Shown here piece by piece: positions 25,968 to 34,765 of a stretch of DNA of 64,000 bases. The translations under genes were made by a program, and so were the position numbers. Within the stretch, counting starts at the first letter, position 1, and each line of letters begins with the position of its first letter. This DNA is from Sporosarcina sp. ACRSL. Its GTDB lineage: Bacteria; Bacillota; Bacilli; Bacillales_A; Planococcaceae. A model generated the notes under the pieces. The model searched no databases. It saw nothing but the letters and a program-made list of their open reading frames with translations, and was not told where the DNA came from. The DNA is taken from contig NZ_JAKRNT010000002.1 in assembly GCF_022346605.1 (NCBI RefSeq), positions 62,001-126,000 on the forward strand, given 5' to 3'.

Positions 25968-26772
25968 AAAAGTAGCGATTGTAACTGGCGGAGCGTCAGG
26001 TATTGGGAAAGCACTTTGTAGAGAACTCATTTCACAACAGGTATTTGTCATCATAGCGGATGTGAATATGAGTGAAGGAAAGGTTTTGGAGGACGAACTT
26101 AATCGACAAGCGAACTGTTCGCGATATGAATATGTAAATGTAATTGATCAAACAAGTGTAGAAGAGTTAATGAGGAACACTTTCCAAGAATTCGAGAGGC
26201 TAGATTATCTATTTAACAATGCAGGAATTACGATGTATGGCGAGTTATTTGATGTTTCAGCAGATGACTGGAAACATATTGTGGATGTGAATCTATGGGG
26301 AGTCATCCATGGGACACAGATTGGATATAGCATCATGAAAGAGCAAGGCTTTGGCCATATTGTCAATACAGCATCTGCAGCAGGACTCGGGCCCTCTCCT
26401 CTGACTTCGGCATATTCAGCAACGAAACACGCTGTAGTCGGTCTCACAACTTCACTACATTATGAGGCAAAAGAATATGGTGTGAAAGTAAGTGCACTTT
26501 GTCCCACATTTGTAGATACACCCATTTTTTCAAATGCTATTGCTATTAACATTGATAAGGAAAAAATGGTTCAGCAGATGAAAAAACAAAAGCTGATGGC
26601 TCCTGAAAAGCTGGCAAAGATTGCACTGAAGGGCGTTCATCATAATACCCCGTTAATTTGTCCGATGCCTATGCGAAGAACAATGGACATCTTTTTTACG
26701 CTATTCCCAGGAGTCCATAGCAAGCTGATGGATTATGTTTGCAAGATTGGCAGAAGAGCTCGTACTTCATAA
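25954..26772 (+). CDS. short-chain dehydrogenase/reductase
   Basis: A 272-residue SDR. TGGASGIG at 11-18 binds the dinucleotide, NNAG is near 89, and the catalytic Ser and YSATK lie near 141 and 154-158. The C-terminal extension has hydrophobic stretches (FFTLFPG). It overlaps the SGNH gene by 14 bp. The substrate is unknown. The operon as a whole may detoxify or use a lipid-like alcohol or ester, which is inference. Confidence 0.88.
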   Translation: MNTNRKVAIVTGGASGIGKALCRELISQQVFVIIADVNMSEGKVLEDELNRQANCSRYEYVNVIDQTSVEELMRNTFQEFERLDYLFNNAGITMYGELFDVSADDWKHIVDVNLWGVIHGTQIGYSIMKEQGFGHIVNTASAAGLGPSPLTSAYSATKHAVVGLTTSLHYEAKEYGVKVSALCPTFVDTPIFSNAIAINIDKEKMVQQMKKQKLMAPEKLAKIALKGVHHNTPLICPMPMRRTMDIFFTLFPGVHSKLMDYVCKIGRRARTS

Positions 26773-26792
26773 GGGTCTTCTTCGACCTAAAA

Positions 26793-26855
26793 GCGGCGAA
26801 AGCGATAGGGTTACGATAATCTAATGTAGAAATTCTACAAATCGAACCCTTCGCT
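26793..26855. terminator. structured region between convergent SDR and yfhO genes
   Basis: AGCGATAGGGTT and AACCCTTCGCT can pair, and inside is the 15-base palindrome TGTAGAAATTCTACA (26825-26839). There is no T run, so a terminator role is uncertain. Confidence 0.4.
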
Positions 26856-26866
26856 ATTCGTCAAAG

Positions 26867-29488
26867 CTAATTATAAAAAGCTGCCTTTGAAGCCTTTTCA
26901 TTTCTCCTAGTCCAATAAACCGAAAACAATATCGACAGGATACTCAGTCCGAGTGATGGCCAGAAATAAGGCGGGTAATACGTTAACTCAATTTCATTCT
27001 TCCCGTTCTCGAGTTCAATGCCCGTAAAGGCATAATTCGCCTGTAGAATCGGTGTTTTCTCACCATTCCGTTTCGCAGTCCATCCCTTCTCGAATGGAAT
27101 CGGAAGGACGATATGAGAATCCCCTTTATGATTGTCCAACACGATCTTCGCATTGCTCCCGTTCCAACTTACATCGATAGGCGCTTCCTGGTCGCTTTGC
27201 GCTTTCACTGCTTTCAATAACGAATAATCCTCCGTATACAATGAAAAGTCGCGCAGGTCGTATTTCCCTTTCGGCACCCTGATAGCAATCCGTTTTTCGG
27301 ACGGCACTCTGATCGTCAAATCGTTAACATTCGTCCTGTAGATCGAGTCATTTTCCTTCCGTTCGGTCGTGAACCCGTTCACTTTCAAATTAAAAGCCTT
27401 ATCAGTCGTTTTCCGTTGAATGAAGAACGACAGGAAGCTGTCCACTTTCAAATCCGTTTCCCCCATAACGACGTCGATTCCCCCCTCGCCATCCGCTACA
27501 TGCAAAATCCCATCCTCATACGTTGCATTCACAGGTTCAAACGTCACTTCGTCAGCAATATCCACCAGCTCAGGAATTTCCGCCCCTTCGACGTCGGGTA
27601 AAATGATTCCATTTAACATCGCATGCTCTTTGGCAAGTGCGGGTTCATCCTTGAGATCCTCTTCAGAGTAAAGGACAGATGTCGTACGAGCGAACGGAAG
27701 GAGGTAGTCATTTTTATATGCTATGTACTCACCTTCCCTCGCGATTTCCGCAAACCCGAAAGGAACCGGATCCCCGCCTTCCTTCCGAATCGCATAGCTG
27801 CCATTCAAAATGCTGTACAGATTTGCCCGGTCACCGAGAGAAGCATATCTGCTGACGCTCTCCCGTCTCATGTCGATCTGGAGATCCTGTAAATAAAATA
27901 ACAGCAAATGTTTGTTCAAAATGCTCGAGTACACGCTCATCCCGTTGAAGTCTTGGACAATTGGCGTATTGTTCCTCGTTTCAATCATCCAGTCAATTCT
28001 TGCAAGCGGATCCGTTTCAGCAGCCAACACGTCCTCGATCAATGCCCGCTGATCCACCCCGTAATAATGCTCGCTTTCCATATACTCCCGAGTGATGCCG
28101 TAGTCAGGGCCTTTATTTTTGCCATTGTCCCGATATGTCAGCTTTTCTTCCTGGAACATATTCGCCGTGAGCACTGATGTGAATAAAATAAATGCAATCA
28201 GGAGACACATTGCCCACCGCTTTTTTTTCCAATAGAAAACAAATAACAATGCAATCGTGACACCGGCGCAAATGAGCAAATAAGACTCGTGCATTTGGAT
28301 TTTAAGCTTCGGATCGAACGTGTAAAACACAATATAGAGCCCGGTTGCAACGGTCGCGGAGATGACAATATTTTGTAGCCGCACCGTGCGCAACTGTTGA
28401 AGTGCAGCCGCTGCCGTCCCCCCTGCCATAAGGGAAAGATAATGCTCCCATCTGTATTGCGGCGCAGAAAAGCCGTTGAACACACTGCCGACAAACGGGC
28501 TATAATGCATTACGCATAGCACGATTGTACTGCTAGCAAAAAACCTGAATGCACGGTTTTTGTAAAGAGGAATCATCAACAGGCAAAGCAGCACGAAAGC
28601 AGGCAGTATGACAATCCTTCCATGGAGCAGCAAGTTATCGACCGCCCCAAATAGAGGAATGGAATCCTCATACTCCGGCCTGAAATTGTTCAAATACCCG
28701 TAGACGGACGGAATGAAAAACGGAGCGCTAATCCCCGCCCCTGCAATCCCTCCAACGAGAAACAGCTTCACCTGCTTCCCCTTCTCCGTCTCTTCAATGA
28801 AAAGCGGGAACAGCCAACGGAAAAGGATGTACAAAAAGGCGAGCAAGAAATTTACATACGCGAAGTAGAAATTGTCGATCATATTAAGCGCGACTGCTGC
28901 GATGAACAATCCGCCCTTCCCATTTTGCAGTATTCTTTCCACGCCAATGAGCAACAACGGAAAGAATAGCATCGCATCGGCAAAAAACTCCCAATATGTC
29001 ACATGCCTAAAATAAATGACACTCGTGCCGTAAAGGACGGCGCCGATAAAAGCAGGAATGCAATGGAATCGAATTGTCCTGAAAAAATATGTAGTCAGTG
29101 CAATGATGCACGTCATTCGCAAAATGCTAATAACGATGAGTGTATTCGCCCAGTAAAACAAGTCTGGCGTCGAGATGACCCCGATCTTCTCAAGCAGGAA
29201 CGTGATGAGTACGGTCACGATAAAGACAATCGACGTGGAAAAATAATACCCTAGCTGCGAGAATACGCCGCCGCCCAGTCCGAAGCTCTCCGAGTAGAAA
29301 AACTCCCCGCTCGTATACAAATTATAAAGAAAGTATTTGAACGGAATCATTTGGGACAGGCCGTCGTTCAGCCCTGTCATATAACGCCCTTTGAAAAATT
29401 CCGTTAGAAAAAAAAGATGGCTGAGGACCGCGATAACAAGGCTTGCGGCCCATATAGCGATCCACTGTGATGTCCTTTGTCTGTTCAT
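26867..29488 (-). CDS. yfhO: YfhO family membrane protein (GT-C-type glycosyltransferase)
   Basis: An 873-residue protein with about 12 membrane segments in its first half, a large extracellular beta-rich part (about 440-830) and a final anchor near 845-865. YfhO works with CsbB and a GtcA-type flippase to add sugar from an undecaprenyl carrier to lipoteichoic acid outside the cell in B. subtilis and Staphylococcus aureus. All three genes are together here. Its ATG overlaps the gtcA stop (ATGA). Confidence 0.9.
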   Translation of the reverse strand: MNRQRTSQWIAIWAASLVIAVLSHLFFLTEFFKGRYMTGLNDGLSQMIPFKYFLYNLYTSGEFFYSESFGLGGGVFSQLGYYFSTSIVFIVTVLITFLLEKIGVISTPDLFYWANTLIVISILRMTCIIALTTYFFRTIRFHCIPAFIGAVLYGTSVIYFRHVTYWEFFADAMLFFPLLLIGVERILQNGKGGLFIAAVALNMIDNFYFAYVNFLLAFLYILFRWLFPLFIEETEKGKQVKLFLVGGIAGAGISAPFFIPSVYGYLNNFRPEYEDSIPLFGAVDNLLLHGRIVILPAFVLLCLLMIPLYKNRAFRFFASSTIVLCVMHYSPFVGSVFNGFSAPQYRWEHYLSLMAGGTAAAALQQLRTVRLQNIVISATVATGLYIVFYTFDPKLKIQMHESYLLICAGVTIALLFVFYWKKKRWAMCLLIAFILFTSVLTANMFQEEKLTYRDNGKNKGPDYGITREYMESEHYYGVDQRALIEDVLAAETDPLARIDWMIETRNNTPIVQDFNGMSVYSSILNKHLLLFYLQDLQIDMRRESVSRYASLGDRANLYSILNGSYAIRKEGGDPVPFGFAEIAREGEYIAYKNDYLLPFARTTSVLYSEEDLKDEPALAKEHAMLNGIILPDVEGAEIPELVDIADEVTFEPVNATYEDGILHVADGEGGIDVVMGETDLKVDSFLSFFIQRKTTDKAFNLKVNGFTTERKENDSIYRTNVNDLTIRVPSEKRIAIRVPKGKYDLRDFSLYTEDYSLLKAVKAQSDQEAPIDVSWNGSNAKIVLDNHKGDSHIVLPIPFEKGWTAKRNGEKTPILQANYAFTGIELENGKNEIELTYYPPYFWPSLGLSILSILFSVYWTRRNEKASKAAFYN

Positions 29489-29853
29489 GCAGTTTTTAGC
29501 ACCCTCCCGGTTACAACGAACGTGATCGGCACGGTTACGACCAAGGCGGCGAGTGGAGCGATGCTGCTATTCATGTTCAGCCACTCGACGAGAACAAAGA
29601 GGACGATGAACGTCACTCCGATATTCACAAATTGGGTGACCGGAAACAGGAAGAACTTTTTCCATGTCGGTTTCACACCGTATGTAACATAGCTGTTCAG
29701 TAAAAATGATCCGACCATGCTTATGATGACCGCCGCAAAATGGGCGATCACGTATTGCAAATGCAATACGTGCACTCCGCCCAAATAAAGACCGTAGTAA
29801 ACCACTGTATTGACAACACCTACAATGAAAAACGCATTGAACTCACGAGCCAT
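29485..29853 (-). CDS. gtcA: GtrA/GtcA family membrane protein
   Basis: A 122-residue protein with four membrane helices (about 7-27, 35-55, 66-86 and 97-117), the usual GtrA layout. Such proteins are thought to flip undecaprenyl-linked sugar across the membrane. It sits between csbB (11-bp overlap) and yfhO (4-bp overlap), which supports the glycosylation role. Confidence 0.88.
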   Translation of the reverse strand: MAREFNAFFIVGVVNTVVYYGLYLGGVHVLHLQYVIAHFAAVIISMVGSFLLNSYVTYGVKPTWKKFFLFPVTQFVNIGVTFIVLFVLVEWLNMNSSIAPLAALVVTVPITFVVTGRVLKTA

Positions 29854-30808
29854 GCACTGTCGCCTGGCCTTCCCGTTTTGCTTCGACGCTCGTCTGCCGA
29901 ACTAAATAATGCGGGCGTTTTTTCGTTTCATTGTAAATCCTTCCGATGTATTCGCCGATGATTCCGAGAGATAACAATTGGATTCCACCCAAGAAAAGGA
30001 CAGCGGAAATCGTCGTGAAATACCCGGGCACCGCCACACCATGAAGGAAGATGCCAATAAGTGTGACGAAAATGTACACCAATGCTGATGTCAATGTCGC
30101 TAATCCGATATACATGCAAAGACGCAGCGGTTTCGTGTTAAACGAAACGATTCCGTCGATCGCATAGTTCAGCAGCTTCGAAAAAGACCATTTCGTCTCC
30201 CCGTGCTGACGTGTGACATTTTCATAGGTAATCGTCTTTTGCTCTAATCCAATCCAAGCATATAGCCCTTTGGAGAAACGATTACCTTCGCTGAGCAATA
30301 AAAGCGAGTCGACCGCACGCCTGCTCAACAACCGGAAGTCCCCTTCCCCGTCATTCAACTGAACGTCGATCGCTTTATTGACAATGCGATAATAGGCACT
30401 CGATAACAGCGACCGGAGACGAGAATCCCCTTTCCGATTGCGTTTCGCAATCACTTGGTCATACCCCTCTTCAAAACCTTTCAATAGCTCGGATATTAAA
30501 GCGGGAGGATGCTGTAAATCAGCATCCATCAAAATGACCGCATGTCCTTTTGCATGTTGCAGTCCAGCTATAATCGCAGCCTCTTTCCCGAAGTTCCGTG
30601 TGAATGAAACATATTCAGCTTCCGGGTACGTATATTGAATATCTCTAATTTCAATCATTGTCCCATCCGTGCTGCCGTCATCGACGAACAACACCTCATA
30701 TGCCATTTGCTGGTGCGCCATTTCATCTGAAATTGCCTTCATCACGTTAGCAATATTCCCCGCCTCATTGTAGGAAGGGATGACAAACGAAATCGTCAAC
30801 TGTTCCAT
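29843..30808 (-). CDS. csbB: CsbB-like undecaprenyl-phosphate glycosyltransferase (GT2)
   Basis: A 321-residue protein. An N-terminal GT2 domain carries FVIPSYNE near 7-14, FVDDGSTD near 42-49 and MDADLQHPP near 94-102. Two C-terminal membrane helices (about 225-250 and 262-285) follow. It should load GlcNAc or another sugar onto undecaprenyl phosphate at the inner face. I place the start at the ATG at 30808, with GGGTGA four bases upstream. The ATG at 30826 lacks a site. Confidence 0.9.
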   Translation of the reverse strand: MEQLTISFVIPSYNEAGNIANVMKAISDEMAHQQMAYEVLFVDDGSTDGTMIEIRDIQYTYPEAEYVSFTRNFGKEAAIIAGLQHAKGHAVILMDADLQHPPALISELLKGFEEGYDQVIAKRNRKGDSRLRSLLSSAYYRIVNKAIDVQLNDGEGDFRLLSRRAVDSLLLLSEGNRFSKGLYAWIGLEQKTITYENVTRQHGETKWSFSKLLNYAIDGIVSFNTKPLRLCMYIGLATLTSALVYIFVTLIGIFLHGVAVPGYFTTISAVLFLGGIQLLSLGIIGEYIGRIYNETKKRPHYLVRQTSVEAKREGQATVHGS

Positions 30809-30855
30809 CTGCTCACCCGCTTTCATGGAATTTACTCTGTCTTAGCTGTTTTTAT

Positions 30856-30944
30856 CCCGCTTTAACTGGCTGTAAGACCCAACTTCAAAAATTATAGAGG
30901 AATCTAAAATTCTCAGTAGGGGATCAACAGCCAGTAAAAGCCCG
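30856..30944. promoter_or_regulatory. 18-base inverted repeat upstream of csbB
   Basis: CCCGCTTTAACTGGCTGT (30856-30873) and ACAGCCAGTAAAAGCCCG (30927-30944) match as an inverted repeat at 15 of 18 positions, 53 bp apart. A minus-strand TATAAT lies between the arms. It could be paired operators around a promoter or an RNA hairpin. Confidence 0.5.
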
Positions 30945-30958
30945 ATTGGTTCAACTAA

Positions 30959-30985
30959 CAATCAGTGGAAAAACCTCACTGATTG
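30959..30985 (-). terminator. hairpin after ugpE
   Basis: CAATCAGTG and CACTGATTG are perfect nine-base arms, 10 bp after the ugpE stop. The T run is poor, so it may be a weak terminator or a transcript-stabilising hairpin. Confidence 0.5.
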
Positions 30986-30995
30986 AAGTTTCACT

Positions 30996-31820
30996 TTACT
31001 TCACACCCGTGTAGACAAATGCGCGAATGATTTGCCGTTGGGCGAAGAAGAAAATGAATAGGATCGGAATGACCAATATGAGGTTCCCCGCCATTAAAAT
31101 ATTCCAGGCGACACCGCCATCCACCTCACGAAGCTTCGAAATTCCGAGCGGCAACGTACGGGAAGCATCAGTCGTTGTCATGACGAGCGGCCAGAAATAA
31201 TCATTCCAATGGGCGATAAAGCTGAACATCCCGAATGTAATGAGGACAGGCTTCGCCATCGGCACCATGATTTTCATAATGATCTTCCATTCACTCGCCT
31301 GATCCAACCGAGCAGCTTCTAATAACTCTTCCGGGACTTGCTTGAATGACTGGCGCAAAAGGAATATCCCAAACGCACTTGACGCAAACGGCAATATTAA
31401 TGCCCAAAGCGTATCCAACAGCCCCCATGAACTCATCTGCAAATAGACCGGAAGAAAAATAAGTTGTGTCGGAATCATCAACGTAACCATCGTCACACCG
31501 AAGAAGAAATTGCTCCCTTTGAATCGATAGCGCGCAAATGCGTAAGCCGCAGGGATGATCGTCGCAAATTGCAGAACAAGAATGCCGACAGAGACAATCG
31601 TGCTATTCAGCAAATACTTCAGGAACGGCCCTGAATTCCATGCTCTCGAAAAGTTCTCCCACAGCAATTGGTTCGGAATCCATTTCGGCGGGAAGGTCAT
31701 CGTTTCACCTAACGTTTTAAAAGAGGTGGAGATCATCCAGACGAATGGCATTGCAAAAATGAAAATGAGTAGTAGCAGGCCGATTCCGTTGACGGCCGTC
31801 CAAATCGGATTTCTCTTCAT
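30996..31820 (-). CDS. ugpE: carbohydrate ABC transporter permease (UgpE-like)
   Basis: A 274-residue permease with six membrane segments and the EAA loop EAARLDQASEWKIIMKIMVP near residues 182-201, which docks on the ATPase. Family: MalG/UgpE. It is the last gene of a five-gene importer operon and starts 13 bp after ugpA. AGGTAGGA lies upstream. Confidence 0.88.
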   Translation of the reverse strand: MKRNPIWTAVNGIGLLLLIFIFAMPFVWMISTSFKTLGETMTFPPKWIPNQLLWENFSRAWNSGPFLKYLLNSTIVSVGILVLQFATIIPAAYAFARYRFKGSNFFFGVTMVTLMIPTQLIFLPVYLQMSSWGLLDTLWALILPFASSAFGIFLLRQSFKQVPEELLEAARLDQASEWKIIMKIMVPMAKPVLITFGMFSFIAHWNDYFWPLVMTTTDASRTLPLGISKLREVDGGVAWNILMAGNLILVIPILFIFFFAQRQIIRAFVYTGVK

Positions 31821-31833
31821 GTCTTCCTACCTT

Positions 31834-32769
31834 TCATGATTGGTAATGGACTTTTCGTGACAGCAGTTTGAAATAAAGAAACGTGAATATGCCGACGACA
31901 AACAGCAAGATGACACCGGCAGTCGAGGCATAACCAATTTTGAAGAACCGGAAGCCATTTTCATAAATGTAATAGACGATCGTATTCGTTGAATTAATCG
32001 GACCGCCTTTCGTCATGATTGAAATCGTTTCGAACACTTGGAACGAACCGATTAGCCCGATAATCGTCAAGAAGAACAACGTCGGCGACAGCATCGGCAA
32101 CGTCAATTTGAAAAAGGTCCGAACCTTGCTCGTATCATCAAGTGCCGCCGCTTCGTAAATGTCTTTGGGAATACTTTGCAGGCCTGCGATGAAAATAAGC
32201 GTGTAATAGCCGATCCCTTTCCAAACCGCGACGATAATGAGCGACAACAACGACGTCTTCGGATCTGTCAGCCAAGGGATACTTGCGATGCCGAACAGAT
32301 TTAAAAACCAATTCAGCAATCCGTAATCCGTATCCATGATCCACATCCAAAGCATCGAGATTGAAACGAGAGAGATAATATGCGGACTGAAAATCGCCCC
32401 TTGCACAAATCCGTACATCGCCCCTTTTTTATTCAACCAAAGGGCTAATAATAAGGAGATGCTGATTGTCAATGACACCGTCGCGAATGAATAGACGAAT
32501 GTGTTGCGCAACACTTGCTGAAATTTCGGGTCTTGCAGCAATGCCGTAAAGTTCGATAAGCCGACGTAATCTTTGTCCGGGCTAATGAAGTTCCAATCAT
32601 AGAAGCTTAAATAAATCATATAACCGATCGGATAGAGGAAAAACAGCGTGAACACAATAATTGATGGAAAAATCATCATGTAAGGCCTGATCGCTACCCA
32701 GTTCAAAGCGGAAAACGTCGACCGCTCGCGTTTGTGATTGATCATCTCGTTAGGATTTGCAAGAGTCAT
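31834..32769 (-). CDS. ugpA: carbohydrate ABC transporter permease (UgpA-like)
   Basis: A 311-residue permease (start MTLANPNEMIN) with six membrane helices and the EAA loop IYEAAALDDTSKVRTFFKLTLP near 206-227. GGAGG eight bases before the ATG at 32769 fixes the start. A longer frame would run into the ATPase gene. Pairs with UgpE to form the channel. Confidence 0.88.
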   Translation of the reverse strand: MTLANPNEMINHKRERSTFSALNWVAIRPYMMIFPSIIVFTLFFLYPIGYMIYLSFYDWNFISPDKDYVGLSNFTALLQDPKFQQVLRNTFVYSFATVSLTISISLLLALWLNKKGAMYGFVQGAIFSPHIISLVSISMLWMWIMDTDYGLLNWFLNLFGIASIPWLTDPKTSLLSLIIVAVWKGIGYYTLIFIAGLQSIPKDIYEAAALDDTSKVRTFFKLTLPMLSPTLFFLTIIGLIGSFQVFETISIMTKGGPINSTNTIVYYIYENGFRFFKIGYASTAGVILLFVVGIFTFLYFKLLSRKVHYQS

Positions 32770-32770
32770 A

Positions 32771-33862
32771 TTAGACGCCTCCAACGATTGCCGGCTTCGG
32801 TTGAGAAACAGCCCTGTCGATTTCGAGGAAACGGATCCGTTCTTTCTGCTCGTCGAAGAAATAAAGTTTCTCGTACGGAATGGCGATTTGTACATTATTC
32901 GATTCCGTGATTGGATTGTCGAAGCTTTTCACATTCATCATGCCAGCAACATTTGACACCGTGTAGATCGTTTCTGCCCCTAATGTTTCTGTCGTCAGGA
33001 TCTCACTTTGCAGCACGACATGATCCGTCCTTCGCTCCTCTGTTTCCCCGATGATTTCCGCATGCTCAGGCTTGAATCCGACGTATTTCACATTTTCGAA
33101 TAACGTCGGTAATACAGTATTCAAATGTCCACGCTCGAGAATATTCATTGGCGGTGTACCGATGAATTCAGCAGTGAACACATTATTCGGGTCATGATAC
33201 ATATTCATAGGAGAATCCATTTGTTGCGTAACGCCTTTATCGAGAAGAATGATCTGATCCCCCATCGACATCGCCTCGACCTGATCATGAGTGACGTAAA
33301 CGAACGTCGTGCCGAGACGCTTATGCAGCTGGATCAGCTCTCGTCTCATCTGCCCTCTCAGTTTGGCGTCCAAATTCGAAAGAGGTTCATCCAGTATGAA
33401 CACTTTTGGCTTTTTCACCATCGCTCTTGCCAATGCGACCCGCTGCCTTTGCCCTCCTGACAATTGATGTGGCTTCTTATCCAAGTGGTCCGTCAAACCG
33501 ACAATCTCGCTAATTTCCCGAATTAAAGACTCCCGTTCCGCTTTTGGAACCTTTTTATTCACAAGGCCGAATTCGATATTTTTACGAACCGTCATCGTCG
33601 GGTAGAGCGCATAGTTTTGGAAAACCATTGCGATATTCCGCTTGCCCGGCTCCACATTCGTCACACAATCATCACCAATCCAGATTTCACCGCTCGTCGG
33701 TGTTTCCAATCCAGCAATCATCCGGAGGGTCGTCGATTTCCCGCAGCCGGAAGGACCAACGATAACGGTGAATGAACCGTCCTCGATTGTGAGATTCAAG
33801 TTGTTCACCACTGTATCCTCATCGAACTTTTTCACGATGTTCACTAATCTGATTTCAGCCAT
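32771..33862 (-). CDS. ugpC: ABC importer ATP-binding protein (UgpC/MsmK type)
   Basis: A 363-residue ATPase. Walker A GPSGCGKST is near 36-44, the signature LSGGQRQR near 134-141, Walker B FILDEP near 155-160 and the switch His in THDQ. A C-terminal OB-fold regulatory region of about 120 residues is typical of sugar importers. GAGGAG nine bases upstream supports the ATG at 33862. It is followed after one base by ugpA. Confidence 0.9.
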   Translation of the reverse strand: MAEIRLVNIVKKFDEDTVVNNLNLTIEDGSFTVIVGPSGCGKSTTLRMIAGLETPTSGEIWIGDDCVTNVEPGKRNIAMVFQNYALYPTMTVRKNIEFGLVNKKVPKAERESLIREISEIVGLTDHLDKKPHQLSGGQRQRVALARAMVKKPKVFILDEPLSNLDAKLRGQMRRELIQLHKRLGTTFVYVTHDQVEAMSMGDQIILLDKGVTQQMDSPMNMYHDPNNVFTAEFIGTPPMNILERGHLNTVLPTLFENVKYVGFKPEHAEIIGETEERRTDHVVLQSEILTTETLGAETIYTVSNVAGMMNVKSFDNPITESNNVQIAIPYEKLYFFDEQKERIRFLEIDRAVSQPKPAIVGGV

Positions 33863-33883
33863 TCCGTTCATCTCCTCTTCGCT

Positions 33884-34702
33884 TTATAGCTTCACAACAG
33901 ACGGTTGACGTAAAAAGTCAGCCAACTCTTCCACCGTTTTGACAGTATGATCCCACTCATGTTTTCCAAAATGCGTGTACGGTGAAATGAGGCAAGTGCG
34001 TCCACCAAGTTTTCGGACAGGCGCCAAATCATTGTATGGATTATCTCCGATGGAAAGGATTTCGTCCGGAGCATACCCTTCTTTCAATAGCCCTTTCACG
34101 ATCGTTTCCATCCCAAGTGGCTTCTTTGCGTCGTACACATAATCATCAAACATCGATCCGATATTCAAATACGTGACGAAAGCTGGACCGGTATCCCCTG
34201 GCGTATTCGTCATGAATATTTTTTTCTTTGTACTGAGTGCTGCGATGCTTTCGAATAAAGGCGTATGGCGTCTGATTTCAAAAGGCTTTTGAATCATTTC
34301 GTAACGTACTTTTTCAAAAGCCTCGTTCCGCTTTTCACGTGGTATGCCGTATTTTTCTGCATATAGATTGGCGATGCCCCACGGATCTCCGATGAAGAGG
34401 AGTGATGTAACTTCCTCAATCGAATGTTCATGCTTCTTGCCGTCCCATGAATAACAGTTCGTCGGCAAGAACTGATCATGCTCATAGAAAAAATGCTGTT
34501 TCCGATCAAAGAAATGGCCAAGCTGCACAATATGATTGCCATCGAGAATATCGTACGCTTCGGACACGACATCACTCATATTCTCTTCGTCTACGACTTC
34601 GTCCAATAAATACGTTATATACCGCCCTAAAAAAGCATCGTCCTGATACAACGTCCCGTCCATATCGAAAATCGTCACTTTCACTTGCTCCATCCATTTC
34701 AA
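33884..34702 (-). CDS. HAD family hydrolase (phosphatase)
   Basis: A 272-residue haloacid dehalogenase-like protein. FDMDGTLYQDD near 12-22 holds the nucleophile and acid/base aspartates, FMTNTPGDTG near 163 is motif II, KKPLGME motif III and SIGDNPYNDLAPVRKLGG motif IV. Inserted between the binding protein and ATPase genes of the importer, it probably dephosphorylates the imported compound. Start TTG at 34702, with AAAGGAG nine bases upstream. Confidence 0.85.
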   Translation of the reverse strand: MKWMEQVKVTIFDMDGTLYQDDAFLGRYITYLLDEVVDEENMSDVVSEAYDILDGNHIVQLGHFFDRKQHFFYEHDQFLPTNCYSWDGKKHEHSIEEVTSLLFIGDPWGIANLYAEKYGIPREKRNEAFEKVRYEMIQKPFEIRRHTPLFESIAALSTKKKIFMTNTPGDTGPAFVTYLNIGSMFDDYVYDAKKPLGMETIVKGLLKEGYAPDEILSIGDNPYNDLAPVRKLGGRTCLISPYTHFGKHEWDHTVKTVEELADFLRQPSVVKL

Positions 34703-34765
34703 TGTGATCGTCTCCTTTACGAAAACAGGAAGAGGGGGCTCGATTGCCCATCTTCCCGAATCGGA

